Shown in pieces: positions 11,670 to 15,355 of a DNA stretch of 15,355 nucleotides. The notes beneath the pieces were generated by a model that searched no databases, had not been told where the DNA came from, and saw only the letters and a list, made by a program, of their open reading frames with translations. Position 1 is the first letter of the stretch. Each line of letters opens with the position of its first letter. Both the position numbers and the translations under genes were made by a program. The stretch is from Tannerella sp. (lineage in GTDB: Bacteria > Bacteroidota > Bacteroidia > Bacteroidales > Tannerellaceae), in NCBI GenBank assembly GCA_031283785.1, contig JAITBC010000424.1, forward strand, positions 1-15,355, in the 5' to 3' direction.

Positions 11670-14255
11670 ATGACGAAAAGAGCCATTATTTTATCATTGT
11701 CTATTTTATTGCTGTTTGCGCAATCAACTTTTACACAACCAATAACAGTTGATTATAAATATAATATAGATTATTTCTATCCGGAAGGAAATTACACTTT
11801 CGACCCCAAAATTCCGCAGCCGAAAGATGTCCTCGGTTTTGAAATAGGGCATCAACACGTTGATTGGAATAACGTGTTGATGTATATGAAAGCCCTTGAC
11901 GATGCTTCGCCGCGAGTTTCCATCAAACAGTTCGGGCGGACAAACCAGTTCAGGCAATTTATTCAGGTTACTTTTACGTCGGGAAAAAATCAGCAAAACC
12001 TCGAAAACATTCGTCAGCAGCATCTGAAACTGACTGATACGGAGACTTCAAAAGATTTGGATATTGATAAAATGCCTGTAATAACGAATTTGATGTATTC
12101 CATTCACGGCAACGAACCGTCGGGTGTCAACTCTTCACTACTGATAGCTTATTATTTGACGGCGCTGCAAGGCAAAGAAATAGAACGGCTGCTTGATGAT
12201 ATGGTCATTGTGATAACTCCCGGACTGAACCCGGACGGTATCAATCGTTTTGCTTCATGGGTAAATTCTTCGCGCAGTTTCCCTGATGTTGCCGATCTGA
12301 ATTCTCGTGAATTTGCCGAACCCTGGCCGAGCAGTCGTACAAATCATTATTGGGCCGACTGCAATCGCGATTGGCTGATGGCTCAACATAAAGAAGGTCG
12401 GAACGCGCTTGAGATGTATTATGAATGGATTCCGAATGTTGTTTGCGATTTCCACGAACAGGGTAGCGGCACTTATTATTTCAGTCCGGGCGACCCGCGA
12501 CGTACTCACCCGTTAACCCCGCAATTAAATCAGGATTTGACGGTAAAACTCACGTCTTTTAGCGCTCGCGAACTTGATAAAATCGGTACATTATATTATT
12601 CCAAAGAACGTTATGACGATTTTTACTATGGAAAAGGCGCTGCATACGGAGATATACACGGTTCCGTTTCTATTCTTTACGAACAGCTTGCCGCACGCGG
12701 ACATCTGCGTCCGACGCAAAGTTTAGGATTGATGTCGTTCCCGTCGACTGTTCGTAACCAGACGTTTTCGGCGATAGGCATTCTGAAAGGCACTCTCGCC
12801 ATGAAAAATGAATTACTTGCGTATCAACGCGATTATTATATCAATACAAGCAAACAAGCCGGGACAAACCCTGTCCGGGGATATATTTTTAATACCCGCG
12901 GTTCAAGAGGTATAAATTTTCACTTCCTTGAAAATCTGCAAAAACATCGGATTGAGGTATATCATTTATCTAAAAATCAAATAATTAACGGAACGGAATA
13001 TCTGTCGGAAGATTCCTATGTTATTCCTGTTAACCAGAAATATTATGCAATGGTCAGAACCTTGATGGAAAACGTAACGGAGTTTAGTGACAGCGTATTC
13101 TACGATATTTCCACATGGACATTTCCTCATGCTTATAATCTTCAATATGACGAATTGAAGTCAACAGCCGGATTTTTAGGTGAAAAGGTTAGTGATAACG
13201 TATTTCCAAAAGGAAACATGATTGGCGGGAAAAGCGAAATTGCCTATTTATTCGACAACTCACAATATTATTCACACAGGTTAGTCGCGGAATTGCTTCG
13301 TCAGGGACTGATAGTCAAAGTAAGCGGCAAACCGTTTCATTACAGGACGGACGGAAAAGAGATTGCTTTCGGTTACGGAGCTTTCGCTGTGCCGGCTCAA
13401 AATCAGCCCCTTGATAAGGAGAAACTTTACAAAATCATTGACAGTATAGCTGTTGCGTGCGGGATAGATGTTTATTCCGCAGAACAGGGCTTAATGAGTG
13501 ATTTTGATTTGGGAACGCCCTATTTCGCTACGCTTGAACTCCCTAAAGTTGCCGTAATAACGGGTTCGGGAATGGGTATTCCCGAATCGGGAGAAGTATG
13601 GATGTTGTTAAGTGAACGGTTTGATTTAAAGCCTGTAATAATTGATTATTCCAAATTGACGACCGCCAATTTGGATAAATATAATGTAATCGTCATGGCA
13701 GACGGCTCTCCTGCCCGATCGTTATCGGAAACGGTTGTCGATCGGATAAAATCGTGGGTTGCCGATGGCGGAACGCTTATCGCAACAGGTCAGGCATACC
13801 AGTGGACAAACAAAAACAAACTGACGGATATTAAAACCATTCCAACGATAAAAGCTAAAAAAACAGATGAATACAAAGAATATGCTACCCGGTCGGAAGA
13901 CAGTTACGGTACGTCGGTCGAAGGCGTAATACTGAATTGCCGGTTGGACAAAACACATCCGCTCGGGTGGGGGTATAGCCGGGAATATATAGCCGTCATG
14001 AAAGTAGGTGCTACTGCTTTTGAAAAGTCGGAAAACAGATATGCTTCGCCGCTTTTCTATGCTGAGAAACCATATCTTTCGGGTTGTATTTCGAAAGAAA
14101 ATTTAAAAAGGTTCGCTTCGAATCCCGCAGTGATTATTCAGTCTTACGGGAGCGGTCGGAATATCTGCTTTGCCGATGATCTCAATTTTCGCATGTATTG
14201 GTACGGCACCTCAAAGATATTCCTTAATGCCGTATTTTTCGGGCAATTATTATAA
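11670..14255 (+). CDS. Exported M14-family zinc carboxypeptidase with amidotransferase-like C-terminal domain
   Basis: The 861-residue protein has a signal peptide (about 1-22, cleavage near FTQ). Residues about 60-385 are an M14 peptidase domain: zinc ligands H146 and E149 (SIHGNEPSG) and H262 (CDFHEQG), substrate-binding-like N232/R233 (WADCNRDW), an NPDG at 187-190, and catalytic E338 in SILYEQLAARG. All are present, so it should be an active zinc exopeptidase or related amidase in the periplasm or on the surface. A middle beta-rich region (about 400-600) links to residues about 625-720 (LPKVAVITGSGMG, YNVIVMADG, IKSWVADGGTLIATG), which resemble the class I glutamine-amidotransferase fold without its nucleophile cysteine. 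This architecture fits large M14 proteins of Bacteroidetes. It has its own promoter and is followed after 81 bases by a SusC-type transporter on the same strand, which suggests it may supply peptides or amides for import. Confidence 0.92.
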   Translation: MTKRAIILSLSILLLFAQSTFTQPITVDYKYNIDYFYPEGNYTFDPKIPQPKDVLGFEIGHQHVDWNNVLMYMKALDDASPRVSIKQFGRTNQFRQFIQVTFTSGKNQQNLENIRQQHLKLTDTETSKDLDIDKMPVITNLMYSIHGNEPSGVNSSLLIAYYLTALQGKEIERLLDDMVIVITPGLNPDGINRFASWVNSSRSFPDVADLNSREFAEPWPSSRTNHYWADCNRDWLMAQHKEGRNALEMYYEWIPNVVCDFHEQGSGTYYFSPGDPRRTHPLTPQLNQDLTVKLTSFSARELDKIGTLYYSKERYDDFYYGKGAAYGDIHGSVSILYEQLAARGHLRPTQSLGLMSFPSTVRNQTFSAIGILKGTLAMKNELLAYQRDYYINTSKQAGTNPVRGYIFNTRGSRGINFHFLENLQKHRIEVYHLSKNQIINGTEYLSEDSYVIPVNQKYYAMVRTLMENVTEFSDSVFYDISTWTFPHAYNLQYDELKSTAGFLGEKVSDNVFPKGNMIGGKSEIAYLFDNSQYYSHRLVAELLRQGLIVKVSGKPFHYRTDGKEIAFGYGAFAVPAQNQPLDKEKLYKIIDSIAVACGIDVYSAEQGLMSDFDLGTPYFATLELPKVAVITGSGMGIPESGEVWMLLSERFDLKPVIIDYSKLTTANLDKYNVIVMADGSPARSLSETVVDRIKSWVADGGTLIATGQAYQWTNKNKLTDIKTIPTIKAKKTDEYKEYATRSEDSYGTSVEGVILNCRLDKTHPLGWGYSREYIAVMKVGATAFEKSENRYASPLFYAEKPYLSGCISKENLKRFASNPAVIIQSYGSGRNICFADDLNFRMYWYGTSKIFLNAVFFGQLL

Positions 14256-14336
14256 TGTCAGCGTTTGTTCAACCTCCATTTTTTGCTTTTTCCATTTCTG
14301 ATCTGTACATCAATAATTTTAACTATAACACGTAAT

Positions 14337-15355
14337 ATGAGTAAATTAAAAATCTTACTATTCATGAATCTCTGTTTCCTGTTTGCCTCAATATCCTTTG
14401 CACAGACACGGACAATTACAGGGAAAGTAACGGACGCTCTCAGTAACGAGCCCGTTGTCGGCGCTTCGGTTTTTGTAAAAGAAACGAACGTCGGAACTAC
14501 TACGGACATTGATGGGAATTTTTCACTTAACATTCCCGAAAATGCCAATATGCTGACTGTTTCATACATCGGAATGCAAATGCAAGAAATTGAAATTGCA
14601 AGGAAACAGTCGATTAACGTTCAACTATCGGAATCGACAAGTGAGTTGGAGGAAGTGATTGTGGTGGCCTACGGTTCGACAACACGTGCCTCTTATACCG
14701 GTTCTGCGGTTAAAATAAGTGGCAAGGAGATGGAGTTGCGTCCAATCTCCAACATTACGCAGGCATTCAGCGGAGCTATCGCCGGCGTTCAGGTAGGCAA
14801 CAACAGCGGGTCGCCCGGTACGGCCCCATCATTGCGTATCCGTGGAATCAGTTCTATCAACGGCTCTAATGATCCGCTTTATGTGGTTGACGGAGTGCCG
14901 TACGAAAACGCCCTTAGCAGCATTAATCCGGAAGATGTCGAATCGTTTACGATCCTTAAGGATGCATCGTCATCTGCTCTGTACGGTTCGCGCGCTGCAG
15001 CCGGCGTCGTAATGATTACAACGAAAAAAGGACAGAAGGGGAAACCCCGTGTCAGTATAAAAGCCAGCCAATCTTTTGCAAAAATCGGAATGGATTTCTA
15101 TGACACCGTAAGCCCCGAAGAATTTTATGTCCTGAATTGGGAAAAATTGCGAAACCAATACGGAATATCTCAAACTAATCCCGTACCCGTACCTATGGAT
15201 ATTGCCGCTCAATTAGCTTCAGGAATAATCAGTTCTTATACGGTCAATGGAAAAACAACTTCTTATAGGTCGATTTACGATGAATTTGGTTACAATCCGT
15301 TCAATGTGCCAAACAATGAAATTGTACTTCTCGACGGTACGATCAATCCCAACGC
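14337..15355 (+). CDS. SusC/RagA family TonB-linked outer-membrane protein, 5' part
   Basis: The ATG at 14337 opens a frame that continues to the right edge (339 codons plus two bases), about a third of the usual 1000-residue length. The N-terminus is a signal peptide (cleavage likely SFA-Q23). Residues about 24-98 are the carboxypeptidase-regulatory-like domain (TITGKVTDALSNEPVVGASV, TTTDIDGNFSL, VSYIGM). EEVIVVAYG (105-113) is the TonB-box-like signature of the family. The plug (about 115-232) shows ISGKEMELRPISNITQAFSG, SLRIRGISSINGSNDPLYVV, INPEDVESFTILKDASSSAL and MITTKKGQKG. SusC proteins pair with a SusD lipoprotein to import glycans or peptides; the SusD gene would be expected just past the window. 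The 81 bases before it have no clear -7 element or terminator, so co-transcription with the M14 gene is plausible. Confidence 0.95.
   Translation, partial: MSKLKILLFMNLCFLFASISFAQTRTITGKVTDALSNEPVVGASVFVKETNVGTTTDIDGNFSLNIPENANMLTVSYIGMQMQEIEIARKQSINVQLSESTSELEEVIVVAYGSTTRASYTGSAVKISGKEMELRPISNITQAFSGAIAGVQVGNNSGSPGTAPSLRIRGISSINGSNDPLYVVDGVPYENALSSINPEDVESFTILKDASSSALYGSRAAAGVVMITTKKGQKGKPRVSIKASQSFAKIGMDFYDTVSPEEFYVLNWEKLRNQYGISQTNPVPVPMDIAAQLASGIISSYTVNGKTTSYRSIYDEFGYNPFNVPNNEIVLLDGTINPN

Noticed and set aside
1..15355. CRISPR array, insertion sequence, toxin-antitoxin pair or phage genes
   Set aside because: No regularly spaced repeats, terminal inverted repeats flanking a transposase, or matching small gene pairs were seen.

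Overview
The window looks like chromosomal DNA of a Bacteroidetes bacterium, most likely of the order Bacteroidales. The support is consistent: two TonB-linked outer-membrane receptor types typical of the phylum (an OMP_b-brl_3-like receptor and a SusC/RagA protein), secreted proteins whose mature forms begin with Q, lipoproteins, an OmpH/Skp protein beside a small Bacteroidetes-type membrane protein, few Shine-Dalgarno sequences, and repeated matches to the Bacteroidetes sigma-ABfr -7 element (TAnnTTTG). I cannot assign genus or species. I see no rRNA, tRNA, CRISPR array, insertion sequence or phage gene.

Layout from left to right. Positions 1-120 hold the 5' end of an unidentified exported protein (minus strand), with a good promoter. 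Positions 293-1825 (minus) encode a DoxX-like membrane domain fused to a C-terminal TIM-barrel-like domain. A 438-base intergenic region follows, with nested inverted repeats and a C-rich tract. A cation diffusion facilitator (2264-3205, plus) comes next, with a short ORF overlapping its stop. It converges on a minus-strand block: beta-helix lipoprotein (8522-6921), overlapping endonuclease/exonuclease/phosphatase-fold lipoprotein (6931-5858), then a TonB-dependent receptor (5700-3244). Upstream of that block, behind a long hairpin, is the dipeptidase PepD (10073-8625).

From 10222 all large genes are on the plus strand: a 71-residue membrane protein and an OmpH/Skp-like protein (probable operon closed by a strong terminator), a 580-base region with a possible 34-residue lipoprotein ORF and a decayed coding fragment on the minus strand, a periplasmic or exported M14 metallocarboxypeptidase with a glutamine-amidotransferase-like C-terminal domain, and the first 339 codons of a SusC/RagA transporter running off the right edge.

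Functional themes. Much of the window concerns the cell envelope: peptide breakdown (M14 enzyme outside the cytoplasm, PepD inside), outer-membrane import (two TonB-linked receptors), envelope biogenesis (OmpH/Skp) and metal efflux. The parts most worth following up are the DoxX/TIM-barrel fusion with its internal twin-arginine-like motif and repeat-rich upstream region, the lipoprotein/lipoprotein/receptor block, and the small lipoprotein ORF upstream of the M14 gene. None of these is shown by sequence alone to be a new system.
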